A DNA stretch of 64,000 nucleotides from JAGQWW01 sp041392845 (GCA_041392845.1 JAWKLG010000029.1:21522-85521), one strand, 5' to 3'; shown: positions 25,645 to 34,666, numbered from the stretch's first letter. The notes: a model not told the origin generated them from the sequence alone. A program made the numbers and translations.

Positions 25645-26727
25645 TTGAAAAAGAGAATATCTTCTTTTCTAAAACTTGTCCTATTTTTTGGTGTCGGATT
25701 CCTGATACTCTATTTGTTGTACAATAATCAAAATCAGGCTTATCAGGAACAGTGTAAGCTTGATGGAATCCCTTTGGATGAGTGTGATTTTTTGGGGAAG
25801 ATTTTAAGCGATTTTGCCAGTGTAAACTATTGGTGGATTCTTGCCATTCTTTTTGTTTATTTTATCAGCAACATCAGTCGCACCATGCGATGGAAAATGT
25901 TGCTCAAGCCATTGGGATACCAGCCCGGTTACCTGAACATGTATTTCACCATTATGCTGGGATACTTTGCGAATCTTGGTCTGCCAAGGATGGGAGAAGT
26001 TGTAAGAGCAGGCGCGCTTTCTCGTTATGAAAAGCTCCCGGCAGAAAAAGTAATGGGCACCATTGTTACTGACAGGGTATTTGATCTGATTTCTTTATTG
26101 TTAGTAGTTGGTTTGGCTTTTTTGCTTGAATTCGATACGCTTTGGGGCTGGTTGTCAGAAAATGCTTCTACTGGTGAGAAAATTGGTTTTTTTACCCAAA
26201 CCTGGGTTCAATTTCTTTTGGTATTAATAATATTGACCGGGGTTTTGGTTTTTGTTTTTAGAAAAAAACTAATGGCACTTTCCATTTTTAAAAAGATAAA
26301 AGGACTTTTGGTTGGATTTGGTGAAGGTGTTATGTCTGTTAGAAAAGTAGACCAGCCTTTTTGGTTTATATTTCATTGTATCAGTATTTGGGTCATGTAT
26401 TATTTGATGGCCTACTTTTGTCTTTTATCCTTTGAACCAACAGCACAGCTTGGGCCCTTAGTAGCATTGCTTGTTTTTGTGTTTGGGGCATTTGGTATCG
26501 TAATTCCTTCTCCTGGCGGCATGGGTTCTTACCATTTTCTAGTAATGGTTGGTCTTGCCCTGTATGGGGTTGGAGGATCAGATTCATTTTCTCTTGCGAA
26601 CATTATGTTCTTTTCAGTAAATATATTTGGTAATGTTTTGTGGGGAATATTGGCCCTGATTATTTTACCCATCATCAACAGAAGTTATAATCCGGAGCCC
26701 GTTGTTTCGGAATCTGCCTCCACCTAA
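25645..26727 (+). CDS. Flippase-like (LPG synthase TM family) membrane protein, second copy
   Basis: 360 residues, about seven to eight helices, same family as 15085-16194. Family landmarks are ISNISRTMRWKMLLKP, GYFANLGLPRMGEVVRAGALSRYEK and VIPSPGGMGSYHFLVMVGLALYG. The start is TTG at 25645; it places KKRISSFLK just before the first helix and the next ATG would remove that helix. Only 23 bases follow panD, so the two are likely co-transcribed, a linkage seen in many Bacteroidota. The likely role is moving a lipid or lipid-linked sugar across the membrane; the substrate is not known. Confidence 0.85.
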   Translation: MKKRISSFLKLVLFFGVGFLILYLLYNNQNQAYQEQCKLDGIPLDECDFLGKILSDFASVNYWWILAILFVYFISNISRTMRWKMLLKPLGYQPGYLNMYFTIMLGYFANLGLPRMGEVVRAGALSRYEKLPAEKVMGTIVTDRVFDLISLLLVVGLAFLLEFDTLWGWLSENASTGEKIGFFTQTWVQFLLVLIILTGVLVFVFRKKLMALSIFKKIKGLLVGFGEGVMSVRKVDQPFWFIFHCISIWVMYYLMAYFCLLSFEPTAQLGPLVALLVFVFGAFGIVIPSPGGMGSYHFLVMVGLALYGVGGSDSFSLANIMFFSVNIFGNVLWGILALIILPIINRSYNPEPVVSESAST

Positions 26728-26737
26728 AATTTGAAGT

Positions 26738-28084
26738 ATGTCTATTGGGCGTATTACTTCCTTACTATTCTTAAGTTTCCTTGGATGTATAATAAGCGCC
26801 AAAGGTCAAAGCCTCAACCTTGAACAAAAGGCCAAAGAACAATTTGACAAATCTGTAAAACTGGTTTGGGTAAAGCAATTTAAAGGGAGGTTTAATGACT
26901 ACAATGACATTGCCATTTCACTCGCTTGTGATGGTTTATATGTAAAAGGTGTATGGCAATTCATTAAAAGCCGTGAATACTTCACATTGGAAGGAACATT
27001 AGAAGGAAAGTCCCTTATTCTTGATGAAAAAGACACGGATGGCAAGGTAACAGGATTTATCAAAGGACAATTGTCTGGAAATGAATTCAAAGGTACCTGG
27101 ACCAAATTGGATAAATCTTTTGGTGTTCCGGTTAGCTGGAAACTCTCAGAAAGGCAAAATCTTATTCCCTCCTACTGCGGCGAAAACAAGTGGATAAATA
27201 GATATACCGGGATATTTGAATCCGAAAATCTGGAACTCACACTTCAGAAGGTGCATGGATCTTTAATCATTGGCAAATTATATATAGAATCTTTGGGAGA
27301 GACCTTCCTGGCTAAAGGTGATTTGAATGCCGATGGAAAATCGTATTTGCAAATTTTGAATGCAAGAAACGAACCAAGCGGTTCCCTGCTATTGGATTTG
27401 GAAAACCAGGTGAGCATACCAGCAGTTTGGAAATCTCCAAAGGGGAAAAGCTTTGCAGGTGTTTTTGATTTAAGTAATCGTTTGATCATCGGTTGTCTTG
27501 AGTATGCAGATTACTATGGCGTTTGTGATATTATGTACCCAAAAACCAATCAATCAGGGTTCAATCAAAAAATGGAGGAAGCTTCGGAAATCTTTGCTGC
27601 CTCTTGCAGAAATTACTTTAAAAAGAAAAGCGAAGAATTGAAACGTGATCCTGACCTGCGTTTGGAATACAGGGCATCAGGATGGTTTGAAACTGAGTTT
27701 TTTAACAGGGACATTGTTAGTGGAATACAAGAATATAGAGCAAGTTGGGAACAGAAACCCCGATTAGTATCGGTTAATTACGACCTGACAAACGATAAGG
27801 AAATTCTTTTTAATGATATTTTTCGGGAAGAATACGAGCCGGACTATTTTGTGAAAAATGTGATTTTAAAAGAGATGGAAAAACATCCCTACTACCAGCA
27901 AGATGAAGCGTTCAGGTCATGGATTAAGGAGGCTGAATTCCCGTTTTTTACGATTAGAAGAGAAGGAATTCATTTCAGTACAGCATTCAATTCCGTTTAT
28001 GGCCGACAAGGAATCACCATTCCTTTTTCAAAACTTAAGTCCTTTTTAAAGAAAGATGCATCTTGGAGTAAAGGTTTTTTTTAG
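26738..28084 (+). CDS. Secreted protein with C-terminal DUF3298/RsiV-like domain
   Basis: 448 residues with a signal peptide (SLLFLSFLGCIISAKGQ). The first 280 residues contain strand-rich segments that look like two similar halves (GVWQFIKSREYFTLEGTLEG; GSLIIGKLYIESLGETFLAKGDL). The last 170 residues resemble the DUF3298 fold of RsiV: a long helix region, VSVNYDLTNDKEILFNDIF, then FFTIRREGIHFSTAFNSVYG and the ITIPFSKLKSFL strand-helix end. In RsiV this fold binds lysozyme, but no anti-sigma part exists here. It lies 10 bases after the flippase-like gene, so it belongs to the same transcript. Function unknown. Confidence 0.72.
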   Translation: MSIGRITSLLFLSFLGCIISAKGQSLNLEQKAKEQFDKSVKLVWVKQFKGRFNDYNDIAISLACDGLYVKGVWQFIKSREYFTLEGTLEGKSLILDEKDTDGKVTGFIKGQLSGNEFKGTWTKLDKSFGVPVSWKLSERQNLIPSYCGENKWINRYTGIFESENLELTLQKVHGSLIIGKLYIESLGETFLAKGDLNADGKSYLQILNARNEPSGSLLLDLENQVSIPAVWKSPKGKSFAGVFDLSNRLIIGCLEYADYYGVCDIMYPKTNQSGFNQKMEEASEIFAASCRNYFKKKSEELKRDPDLRLEYRASGWFETEFFNRDIVSGIQEYRASWEQKPRLVSVNYDLTNDKEILFNDIFREEYEPDYFVKNVILKEMEKHPYYQQDEAFRSWIKEAEFPFFTIRREGIHFSTAFNSVYGRQGITIPFSKLKSFLKKDASWSKGFF

Positions 28085-28167
28085 TCCTATCTTTTTTTCA
28101 ATTTTGAACCTCTTCAAAAAAAGAACCTTTTTATTAGCGGTAAGCAAATAGCCGAAATGTAAAATTC

Positions 28168-29040
28168 ATGGAAACCTCTGAATTATTAAAAAAGGTAAGA
28201 AAGGTAGAAATAAAGACCAAAGGGCTTTCCAGTCACTTGTTTTCAGGTGAGTACCACAGTGCTTTTAAAGGCAGGGGAATGTCTTTCAGCGAAGTGCGCG
28301 ATTACCAATTTGGTGATGATGTCCGAAATATAGACTGGAATGTTACTGCTCGTACCGGAAGACCACACGTTAAAGTATTTGAGGAAGAAAGAGAATTAAC
28401 GGTTATGTTGCTGATTGATGTAAGTGGTTCTTCTCTTTTTGGGTCTTTAAGTAGTACAAAGAGGGAAATCCTAACCGAAATATCTGCGGTTTTGGCATTT
28501 TCTGCCATTAATAACAATGATAAAGTGGGCGTTCTTTTTTTCAGTGACCACGTAGAAAAATACATCCCTCCCAAAAAAGGAAAGAAACACATCCTGAGAA
28601 TAATTCGCGAATTGCTCGATTTTGAACCAGCAGGAAGAAAAACTGATCTTTCTGAAGCACTTCAGTTTTTTAATAATGTTTTGAAAAAACGAAGTATCTG
28701 CTTCGTCATGTCAGATTTTGCGACTGATAGATATGAACACGCTTTGAGAGTGGTTGCAAAAAAACACGACGTAATCGGATTGCACCTGACCGATCCCAGG
28801 GAAGAAAATATTCCCGATGTGGGTCTCATACAAGCTGAAGACCCGGAAACTGGAAAAATGCAGTGGTTGGACACTTCTTCAAAGGCATTAAGGACAAGGT
28901 ATCAGGAGATTTATCAAAACTATCTCCGATATTTTTCTTCTTCTTTTCGAAAAAGCGGAGCTGATGTAATTCAAATAAAGACCAATGCTTCCTATGTAAA
29001 TGCGCTTTTAAAATTCTTTCAAAAAAGGGCAGGAGTATGA
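28168..29040 (+). CDS. DUF58 / VWA-like protein (Bat operon type)
   Basis: 290 residues. The DUF58 core is evident: GEYHSAFKGRGMSFSEVRDYQFGDDVRNIDWNVTART, followed by a von Willebrand A-like part with the metal-site start LLIDVSGSS. Proteins of this kind work with a MoxR-type AAA ATPase and membrane partners in the Bat (Bacteroides aerotolerance) system. Here the MoxR gene that normally precedes it is absent; the upstream gene is the DUF3298-like protein. The next gene overlaps by 4 bases (ATGA), so their synthesis is coupled. Confidence 0.9.
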   Translation: METSELLKKVRKVEIKTKGLSSHLFSGEYHSAFKGRGMSFSEVRDYQFGDDVRNIDWNVTARTGRPHVKVFEEERELTVMLLIDVSGSSLFGSLSSTKREILTEISAVLAFSAINNNDKVGVLFFSDHVEKYIPPKKGKKHILRIIRELLDFEPAGRKTDLSEALQFFNNVLKKRSICFVMSDFATDRYEHALRVVAKKHDVIGLHLTDPREENIPDVGLIQAEDPETGKMQWLDTSSKALRTRYQEIYQNYLRYFSSSFRKSGADVIQIKTNASYVNALLKFFQKRAGV

Positions 29041-29951
29041 GGTGGACATTAATAATATTTCTGGCATTAGTTTTTCAGCCGGCATTTTCACAACTAAGCG
29101 TTTCGGCAAGTCTGGATACCAATGCCATGTTAATCGGAGATCAGCTTCATCTTCGTCTGGACATTGAATCTACAGGTTCAGAGCGAATTCAAAAGGTATT
29201 GTATGAGCAAGCAGATACCAGCAAGAAGGTAAAATGGATTCGTTCCTCAAGGTTGATTAACAATGGTAATCAATACACTCAGGAAATTGTATTTACGGTT
29301 TTTGATTCCGGTTATTATGCATTTGATCCCTTGAAAGTCGTTTATGCTCAGGGTAATCAATTAGATACGGCACTTTCCGGAACTTTGGCTTTTAAAGTTG
29401 ACAATCCTCCACAAGATTCTACCGGTTTATTGGACATTAAACCCATCGTAGAAGAACCCAGAACATTTGAAGATTTCATTCCCTATCTCATTGGATTGGG
29501 AGTTGTCCTGGCCTTTTTCCTTTTGTATAGAGTAATTAGAAGATTTCAAAAAGGCAAACCGGAAAAAGAACCTGAACCGGAAGTGATTCGTCCGGCGGGA
29601 GAAGTTGCTCTGGAAAAATTGGAGCAATTAACAAAAGCCCAGTTATGGCAAAAAGGAGAAGTGAAGAGTTATTACTCTGAAGTGAGCTTTATTTTACGAG
29701 AATTTATTGAAAACAGGTTTGATTTCCCGGCAATTGAGTCCACTACGTATGAAATAAGGAAGAAATTTAAAGGCTCCATGTGGCAAAAACTAGACTTAGC
29801 ATCTTTGTATGAAATATTGGAAGTAGCTGATTTAGTGAAATTTGCCAAAAGTAATCCAGATGCTGAGATGCACCAAAAGGTGTTGGATAAAGCCTACCAA
29901 TTTGTCCTGGATGCGAAAGAGGATGATGAAGACAGTTCCAAAGAAGCCTAA
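29037..29951 (+). CDS. Bat-operon partner of DUF58: membrane protein with N-terminal beta domain
   Basis: 304 residues: signal peptide (LIIFLALVFQPAFS), a beta-sandwich domain on the outer face (residues about 20-130; LDTNAMLIGDQLHLRLDIES), one membrane helix (about 150-165, IPYLIGLGVVLAFFLLYRVI) and a helical cytoplasmic domain (KAQLWQKGEVKSYYSEVSFILREFIENRF) of the kind seen in DUF4381/BatD-like proteins. It overlaps the DUF58 start-stop junction as ATGA. BatA, BatB and BatC homologues, which usually follow, are missing. Confidence 0.78.
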   Translation: MRWTLIIFLALVFQPAFSQLSVSASLDTNAMLIGDQLHLRLDIESTGSERIQKVLYEQADTSKKVKWIRSSRLINNGNQYTQEIVFTVFDSGYYAFDPLKVVYAQGNQLDTALSGTLAFKVDNPPQDSTGLLDIKPIVEEPRTFEDFIPYLIGLGVVLAFFLLYRVIRRFQKGKPEKEPEPEVIRPAGEVALEKLEQLTKAQLWQKGEVKSYYSEVSFILREFIENRFDFPAIESTTYEIRKKFKGSMWQKLDLASLYEILEVADLVKFAKSNPDAEMHQKVLDKAYQFVLDAKEDDEDSSKEA

Positions 29952-29953
29952 GG

Positions 29954-30403
29954 ATGGACGATAATTGTTTGTTTCCAATAAAGGATGGCGAAAAAATTGT
30001 AGAAGGTTTCTTGCAAAAGAATTTACCTGAAGAAGATTGGACTCATGAGGCGCATTTGATTGTTGGACTTTACTTTCTGTGCTATTTTGAAAAAAGTGCT
30101 CTGGCAGAAATGCGAATAAATCTTCCGGAATATAACGTGTCTATAGGCAAAACAAATACAGAACAAAGTGGATACCATGAGACAATGACCTGGTTTTGGC
30201 TGACTTATATTTACAACTACTTTAATGAAAATTTTGACGACATTAAATGGAATCAGGAAAGTCTGGATGAGTTACTTGATAGTGAATTGTTGACAGAGAG
30301 AAACGCTTGGAGAGAATATTATTCAGATGAGCTGATGATGTCTATCAATGCCAGACAAAATCTGGTTCCTCCCGATAAAAATCCAATCAATTCAATTTTT
30401 TGA
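29954..30403 (+). CDS. Conserved protein of unknown function (WTHEAHL motif)
   Basis: 149 residues, soluble, helical. The most distinctive parts are WTHEAHLIVGLYFL near residue 32, YNVSIGKTNTEQSGYHETMTWFW around residues 65-85, and the acidic middle. I recall similar proteins with WTHxxHLxxxL and SGYHETxT in several phyla but no assigned function; the conserved His, Glu and Tyr suggest a metal or substrate site. It starts 2 bases after the previous stop, so it belongs to the DUF58 transcript, and its last 17 bases overlap the end of the convergent acetyltransferase gene. Confidence 0.75.
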   Translation: MDDNCLFPIKDGEKIVEGFLQKNLPEEDWTHEAHLIVGLYFLCYFEKSALAEMRINLPEYNVSIGKTNTEQSGYHETMTWFWLTYIYNYFNENFDDIKWNQESLDELLDSELLTERNAWREYYSDELMMSINARQNLVPPDKNPINSIF

Positions 30404-30959
30404 GGTATTGAAGCTCGCAACTATTATGTCCTGTGTTTCCAATGGATCCGGTCAGTCTTTCAAAGCCGCATTTAAGATACAATTGGTTTGCAGTTTTTAA
30501 CCTTTCAACCGTTTCCAGATAACAATATTGATACCCTGCTTGAGATGCGAACTCCAATAATTGATTTACCAATTCTTTTCCCATTCCACGACCTCTGATT
30601 TGGCTGGAGAAGTACATTTTTTTCAATTCGCAGTATTCAGGCCCGGCTCCTTGCAATGGACCTATACCACCACCTCCGAATATTTCTTCTCCATCGGTAA
30701 TGACCAGGTATTTGGAATTTTTCTGTGAAAATGCTTCTGAAATGGTGTCGACTTCGGCATCCTGAATGGAATATCCCTCTCCTACACAATGGTATTCAGA
30801 CATGACAGTTCGAATTATCCTGGCCATGCTGGAATTTTCACTTTTTTGTATGGTTCGAATGGTCAATTCCGGGAATTGAAAGTTTCTTCCAGTGATTGGT
30901 AAGAAGGCAGAAAAAATTCCGGCGTATTCGGTGAGTCCTTTGGAAAAGCTTGGATTCAT
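30387..30959 (-). CDS. GNAT-family N-acetyltransferase
   Basis: 190 residues. The GNAT fold is seen from about residue 30 (TIRTIQKSENSSMARIIRTV) through the acetyl-CoA loop (YFSSQIRGRGMGKELVNQLLEFA, the R-G-x-G-M-G type pyrophosphate loop) to the C-terminal YCYLETVERLKTANQLYLKCGFERL. The acceptor substrate is unknown. The extra 30 residues at the N-terminus have no clear match, so the true start could lie further in. It is convergent with the previous gene, overlapping it by 17 bases. Confidence 0.85.
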   Translation of the reverse strand: MNPSFSKGLTEYAGIFSAFLPITGRNFQFPELTIRTIQKSENSSMARIIRTVMSEYHCVGEGYSIQDAEVDTISEAFSQKNSKYLVITDGEEIFGGGGIGPLQGAGPEYCELKKMYFSSQIRGRGMGKELVNQLLEFASQAGYQYCYLETVERLKTANQLYLKCGFERLTGSIGNTGHNSCELQYLKKLN

Positions 30960-31040
30960 TTGAGTTTGATTAATCAGGATGTAAGGTACCTGCTTTTACA
31001 CATTTAATTCTAGTTTTGCTATGGATTAAAGTTCTCCGTT

Positions 31041-31547
31041 ATGAATGAAAATATTAGAAAGGAGTTTTTTGAAAAGGATATGCCGGTGTTGATGGATAAA
31101 TTAAGCGCTGATATGGAACCTCAATTTGGACTCATGAGGCCACAGCACATGGTAGAACACCTGGTTTGGGTACTGAAAGCATCTAATGGTAAATTGGATT
31201 TGCCTATTAAAAATAAACCCGAAAGGATACCGCAGTTTGTTGCCTTTTTGGATACGGATATAGCTATTATGCCCAATTATAAAAACCCTTTGATGGATCG
31301 TGAAAATACAGAACCTTTGGAATATTCTGACCTGGAATCAGCAAAGGCTGCTTTTTGGAAGGAATGGGAAGATTATAAGGTGTTTTTTAAGGAAAATCCT
31401 GAAGCAGAAACCTCAAACACTGTATATGGTTATTTAGGCAAGGATGGATGGGAAAAGCTTCATTTTAAACATATCCTGCATCACCTTGTCCAATTTGGGC
31501 TGGCAGATTCCGCCGATTACGGTTTAAAACCTTTTGAAAAAAAGTAA
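31041..31547 (+). CDS. DinB/DUF1569-like protein
   Basis: 168 residues, mostly helical, no signal peptide. Histidines are placed as in metal-binding DinB-type four-helix bundles: MRPQHMVEHLVWV near residue 35 and FKHILHHLVQFGL near residue 147. Members of this superfamily include thiol-dependent transferases. The family call rests on the spacing of these histidines and general helical look, and is tentative. Its end overlaps the upstream in-frame extension of the next gene but not its chosen ATG. Confidence 0.6.
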   Translation: MNENIRKEFFEKDMPVLMDKLSADMEPQFGLMRPQHMVEHLVWVLKASNGKLDLPIKNKPERIPQFVAFLDTDIAIMPNYKNPLMDRENTEPLEYSDLESAKAAFWKEWEDYKVFFKENPEAETSNTVYGYLGKDGWEKLHFKHILHHLVQFGLADSADYGLKPFEKK

Positions 31548-31564
31548 GATTGTGAGTATATCTC

Positions 31565-31572
31565 TACCTTTG
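31565..31572 (+). promoter_or_regulatory. -7 box before the PAP2-like membrane gene
   Basis: TACCTTTG matches TAnnTTTG exactly and lies 9 bases before the ATG at 31582. No well-spaced -33 TTTG is seen. It argues against the earlier in-frame TTG at 31534 as start of the next gene. Confidence 0.4.
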
Positions 31573-31581
31573 CAACCTACC

Positions 31582-32253
31582 ATGGAAAAGATGTTGAAAA
31601 TTGCTGCCAATATTTTGACTTATGTGTTTCATCCTTTATTGATGTTCACGTACATGTTGTTGATTTTACTTTTGGTAAATCCATACATGTTTGGTGTAAA
31701 CAATATGGGAGATCAAATGAAGCTGGTGGCTGTAGTTTTTTTGTATTCAGTTTTCATGCCCGGATTGGCTATTGTCTTAATGAAAGCCTTGGGTTTTGTA
31801 AAGACTTTTGAAATGACTGACCGATATGACAGGATTATACCTTATATCGGCACCGGAGTATTTTACATTGCTATTTATTATTTGCTATTGAAATCGCCTG
31901 ATGTTCCTCAGGCTTATAAAATGTTCACACTTGGAGGTGTGATTGGTCTTTTTACTGCCTTTTTTATAAATAATTTTTCTAAAATAAGCATCCATGCAGT
32001 CGGTATGGGAGGCTTATTGACTATGACCATTATTACCATGGCACTACTAAAACAGTCCAGCTTTCCAATTGAGAGTCAGTTGTTTGGGACTATGCGAATA
32101 GCTATGTCAACGGTGTTGTTAATGGTTATTCTTTTTGCAGGATTGGTAGGATCAGCGAGGTTGTATTTAAAAGCACATTCTCCCGGAGAACTTTGGGGAG
32201 GATATTTAGTAGGAATAGGAACCCAATTGGTAGCTTTTTGGATTGTTTATTGA
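31582..32253 (+). CDS. PAP2-like integral membrane protein, degenerate
   Basis: 223 residues from the ATG at 31582 and about six to seven membrane helices. The last helix pair carries SARLYLKAHSPGELWGGYLVG, which matches the third phosphatase motif of the PAP2 superfamily (SRxxxxxHxxxD) except that Asp is Glu; the first two motifs (KxxxxxxRP and PSGH) are not seen. A lipid-phosphatase relative without full catalytic equipment is the best guess. Start choice rests on the -7 box at 31565-31572; TTG 31534 or ATG 31591 are alternatives. Confidence 0.65.
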   Translation: MEKMLKIAANILTYVFHPLLMFTYMLLILLLVNPYMFGVNNMGDQMKLVAVVFLYSVFMPGLAIVLMKALGFVKTFEMTDRYDRIIPYIGTGVFYIAIYYLLLKSPDVPQAYKMFTLGGVIGLFTAFFINNFSKISIHAVGMGGLLTMTIITMALLKQSSFPIESQLFGTMRIAMSTVLLMVILFAGLVGSARLYLKAHSPGELWGGYLVGIGTQLVAFWIVY

Positions 32254-32325
32254 TTAGTAAATAGTCTGACCAAAGTTATCAACAGGATGTTAGCTTTTTT
32301 AAGTAATAATTCAAAACCATTCCCT

Positions 32326-32333
32326 TATTTTTG
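32326..32333 (+). promoter_or_regulatory. -7 box of dnaN
   Basis: TATTTTTG, an exact match to TAnnTTTG, 69 bases upstream of the dnaN ATG. The expected leader is about 60 bases. Confidence 0.5.
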
Positions 32334-32402
32334 CCAGCCTTGAGAATGGTAAATAATTGATGGTCAAAAATTTAATCAGGTTCCTTAATCAAAAACCACC
32401 CA

Positions 32403-33527
32403 ATGAAATTTAGTGTTCCATCTTCCGATCTTTTGAAAAAACTTCAGGTTGCTGCAGGAGCGATTGGTTCAATGAATGTTTTGCCTATTTTGGAAGATTT
32501 CCTGTTCACCATTCAGGACAACTTATTAACCATCACCGCGAGTGATTTGGAGACTTCAATCGTAACTCAGATTGAAGTAGACAGTGATGGAGAAGCAGAT
32601 ATCGCTGTTCCGGCAAAAATCCTTTTGGATACTTTGAAAGCGCTACCATCTCAACCCATTACCTTCAATATCAATGAAGATAATTACGGAATTGAAATCA
32701 CATCCTCGTACGGTAAATACCGTTTGGCAGGTGAAGATGGAGGAGATTTCCCAAATATTCCTTCTACCTCCGATGTAGAGGAGGAAGACCAGGTAATGGT
32801 GCAGGCTCCTAAATTATCCAACGGTATTACCAATACCTTGTTTGCAACCAGTAACGATGAATTGCGTCCTGCGATGACAGGAGTTTATTTCCAGGTTGAC
32901 TTTAACAAGCTTACTTTAGTAGCAACAGACGCTCACAAATTGGTACGTTTTGCCATGGGTGATGTAGAAAGCAAAGTTTCTACTTCTTTTATCGTCCCTA
33001 AAAAGGCTCTCAATCTTTTGAAAAATGTATTGCCGGTAGGAGGAGAAGTGAAAGTTGGATTCACCAAAACCAATGCATTTTTTGAGTTTGACGGTACCTT
33101 GTTGGTTTGTCGTCTAATTGATGCGAAATATCCAGATTACAATGCAGTTATACCGGTTGACAATCCAAATCTATTAACGGTTAACCGAACGGACTTCCAG
33201 AATTCTTTGAAACGTATTTCTATTTACGCAAACAAAACTACCAACCAGGTAGTATTGAATCTTTCGGAAAATAGCTTGACCATTTCTGCTCAGGATTTGG
33301 ACTTTTCTAATGAAGCAACTGAACAAATGACCTGTAACTATGCGGGAAACCCAATTCAGATTGCTTTCAATGCCAAGTTCCTGATAGAAATGTTGACCAT
33401 ACTTGGCTCAGATGAGATTAAGATGGAAATGTCGACTCCATCAAGAGCAGGTATCTTGTTGCCGGGTGAAATGGAGGAAGGCGAAGACATCCTTATGCTT
33501 GTGATGCCTGTGATGTTGGGAAGCTAA
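32403..33527 (+). CDS. dnaN: DNA polymerase III beta subunit (sliding clamp)
   Basis: 374 residues forming three similar clamp domains; two protomers close around DNA and tether the replicative polymerase. The N-terminus KFSVPSSDLLKKLQVAAGAIGS, the central VYFQVDFNKLTLVATDAHKLV and the C-terminus VMPVMLGS are typical. The gene is not beside dnaA or recF here. The neighbours downstream (lipoprotein, nadD) are spaced by 64 and 11 bases, so they may share transcripts. Confidence 0.97.
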   Translation: MKFSVPSSDLLKKLQVAAGAIGSMNVLPILEDFLFTIQDNLLTITASDLETSIVTQIEVDSDGEADIAVPAKILLDTLKALPSQPITFNINEDNYGIEITSSYGKYRLAGEDGGDFPNIPSTSDVEEEDQVMVQAPKLSNGITNTLFATSNDELRPAMTGVYFQVDFNKLTLVATDAHKLVRFAMGDVESKVSTSFIVPKKALNLLKNVLPVGGEVKVGFTKTNAFFEFDGTLLVCRLIDAKYPDYNAVIPVDNPNLLTVNRTDFQNSLKRISIYANKTTNQVVLNLSENSLTISAQDLDFSNEATEQMTCNYAGNPIQIAFNAKFLIEMLTILGSDEIKMEMSTPSRAGILLPGEMEEGEDILMLVMPVMLGS

Positions 33528-33591
33528 GAAAATCAGTACATTTTCTGATTTGTAGCTAAAGCAGAAATTATTATTTAGAAAAATCTCTTCT

Positions 33592-34059
33592 ATGCGATTC
33601 CATGTCCTGGTATTTGCTCTTTCGTTGTTTGTGGTAGCTTGTAGTGATACGGGCGGAGAAAAGGCTTCAACTGATTTAAGTCAATTGAGTCCGGAACAAG
33701 TATGCAAACTTTGGCAAAAGTCTGTGGATTCGAACGATTTTGAAACTGCAAAACAACTTAGCACTCCCAAGACCAGAGAGTTCGTTGCATCAATAGAAAA
33801 ATTGATAGGCGGCGATGAATCCGGGATGGCTTTGGATACCACAGTTTTTCTGTCGATGAATTGCACTGAAAACGGAGAAGATGCCAATTGTGCCTATACC
33901 TTTCAGTTGGAAGGAGAAGTTGTTGCAGATAGTTTCTTTTTAAAAAGGATAGATGGCAAATGGCTGGTAGACATTAAAGAAGAGCCATTCATAGAAGAGG
34001 AAGATACAGAAGAGATATTGAAACAATTGAACGAAGGCACTGAGATGCTTTTTGAATAA
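33592..34059 (+). CDS. Small lipoprotein (DUF4878-like)
   Basis: 155 residues with a lipoprotein signal (FHVLVFALSLFVVAC, lipobox VVAC). The mature part begins with a Ser/Thr/Asp linker, then a short helix-strand domain: SPEQVCKLWQKSVDSNDFETAKQLSTPKTREFV, ANCAYTFQLEGEVVADSFFLKRIDGKWLVDI. This pattern (helical start, then strands ending in a W-V/L-D strand) is like DUF4878/NTF2-type lipoproteins. The acidic C-terminus is unusual. It ends 11 bases before nadD. Confidence 0.72.
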   Translation: MRFHVLVFALSLFVVACSDTGGEKASTDLSQLSPEQVCKLWQKSVDSNDFETAKQLSTPKTREFVASIEKLIGGDESGMALDTTVFLSMNCTENGEDANCAYTFQLEGEVVADSFFLKRIDGKWLVDIKEEPFIEEEDTEEILKQLNEGTEMLFE

Positions 34060-34070
34060 ATAGAATCGAG

Positions 34071-34643
34071 ATGAAAGTGGGATTGTTTTTTGGGTCGTTT
34101 AATCCGGTACACATTGGCCATATGATTATTGCAAATTTTATGGCAACCCAAACGGATTTGGATCAGGTATGGATGGTAGTATCGCCTCAAAATCCTTTAA
34201 AAAACAAACAATCTTTGGCAAAGGACCGCGACAGATTGCATTTGGTTCATTTAGCCATTGATAACAATGATGCCATTCGACCCTCTGATATAGAATTTTC
34301 ATTACCGAAACCTTCCTACACTGTAGATACACTTACCTACCTCAAGGAAAAACATCCTGCCTACGAATTCGTTTTGATAATGGGAGGTGATAATCTTGCG
34401 ACTTTACATAAATGGAAAAATTTTGAATTATTAATAAGAGACTATTCCATTTATCTTTACAAAAGGCCAAATTATGACCTCAAGGTAGATTTTGATACTA
34501 GCAATGTTCATTTTTTTGATGCTCCTTTGTTAGATATCTCGGCAACCTATATTCGTAATTGTATCAAAGAAGGCAAATCCATACGTTATCTGGTGCCGGA
34601 TCCCGTTTTTGACTACCTTGAAGAAATGCCCATTTATCGCTAA
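34071..34643 (+). CDS. nadD: Nicotinate-nucleotide adenylyltransferase
   Basis: 190 residues. It adenylates nicotinate mononucleotide to give deamido-NAD. The nucleotidyltransferase signature GSFNPVHIGH puts HIGH at residues 14-17, and ISATYIRNCIKEGKSIRYLVPDPVFDYL is the C-terminal ISSTxIR motif of the family. Length is normal. It lies 11 bases after the lipoprotein and 23 bases before the next gene on the same strand. Confidence 0.96.
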   Translation: MKVGLFFGSFNPVHIGHMIIANFMATQTDLDQVWMVVSPQNPLKNKQSLAKDRDRLHLVHLAIDNNDAIRPSDIEFSLPKPSYTVDTLTYLKEKHPAYEFVLIMGGDNLATLHKWKNFELLIRDYSIYLYKRPNYDLKVDFDTSNVHFFDAPLLDISATYIRNCIKEGKSIRYLVPDPVFDYLEEMPIYR

Positions 34644-34666
34644 ATGATTAAACCGGTAATATTTTG

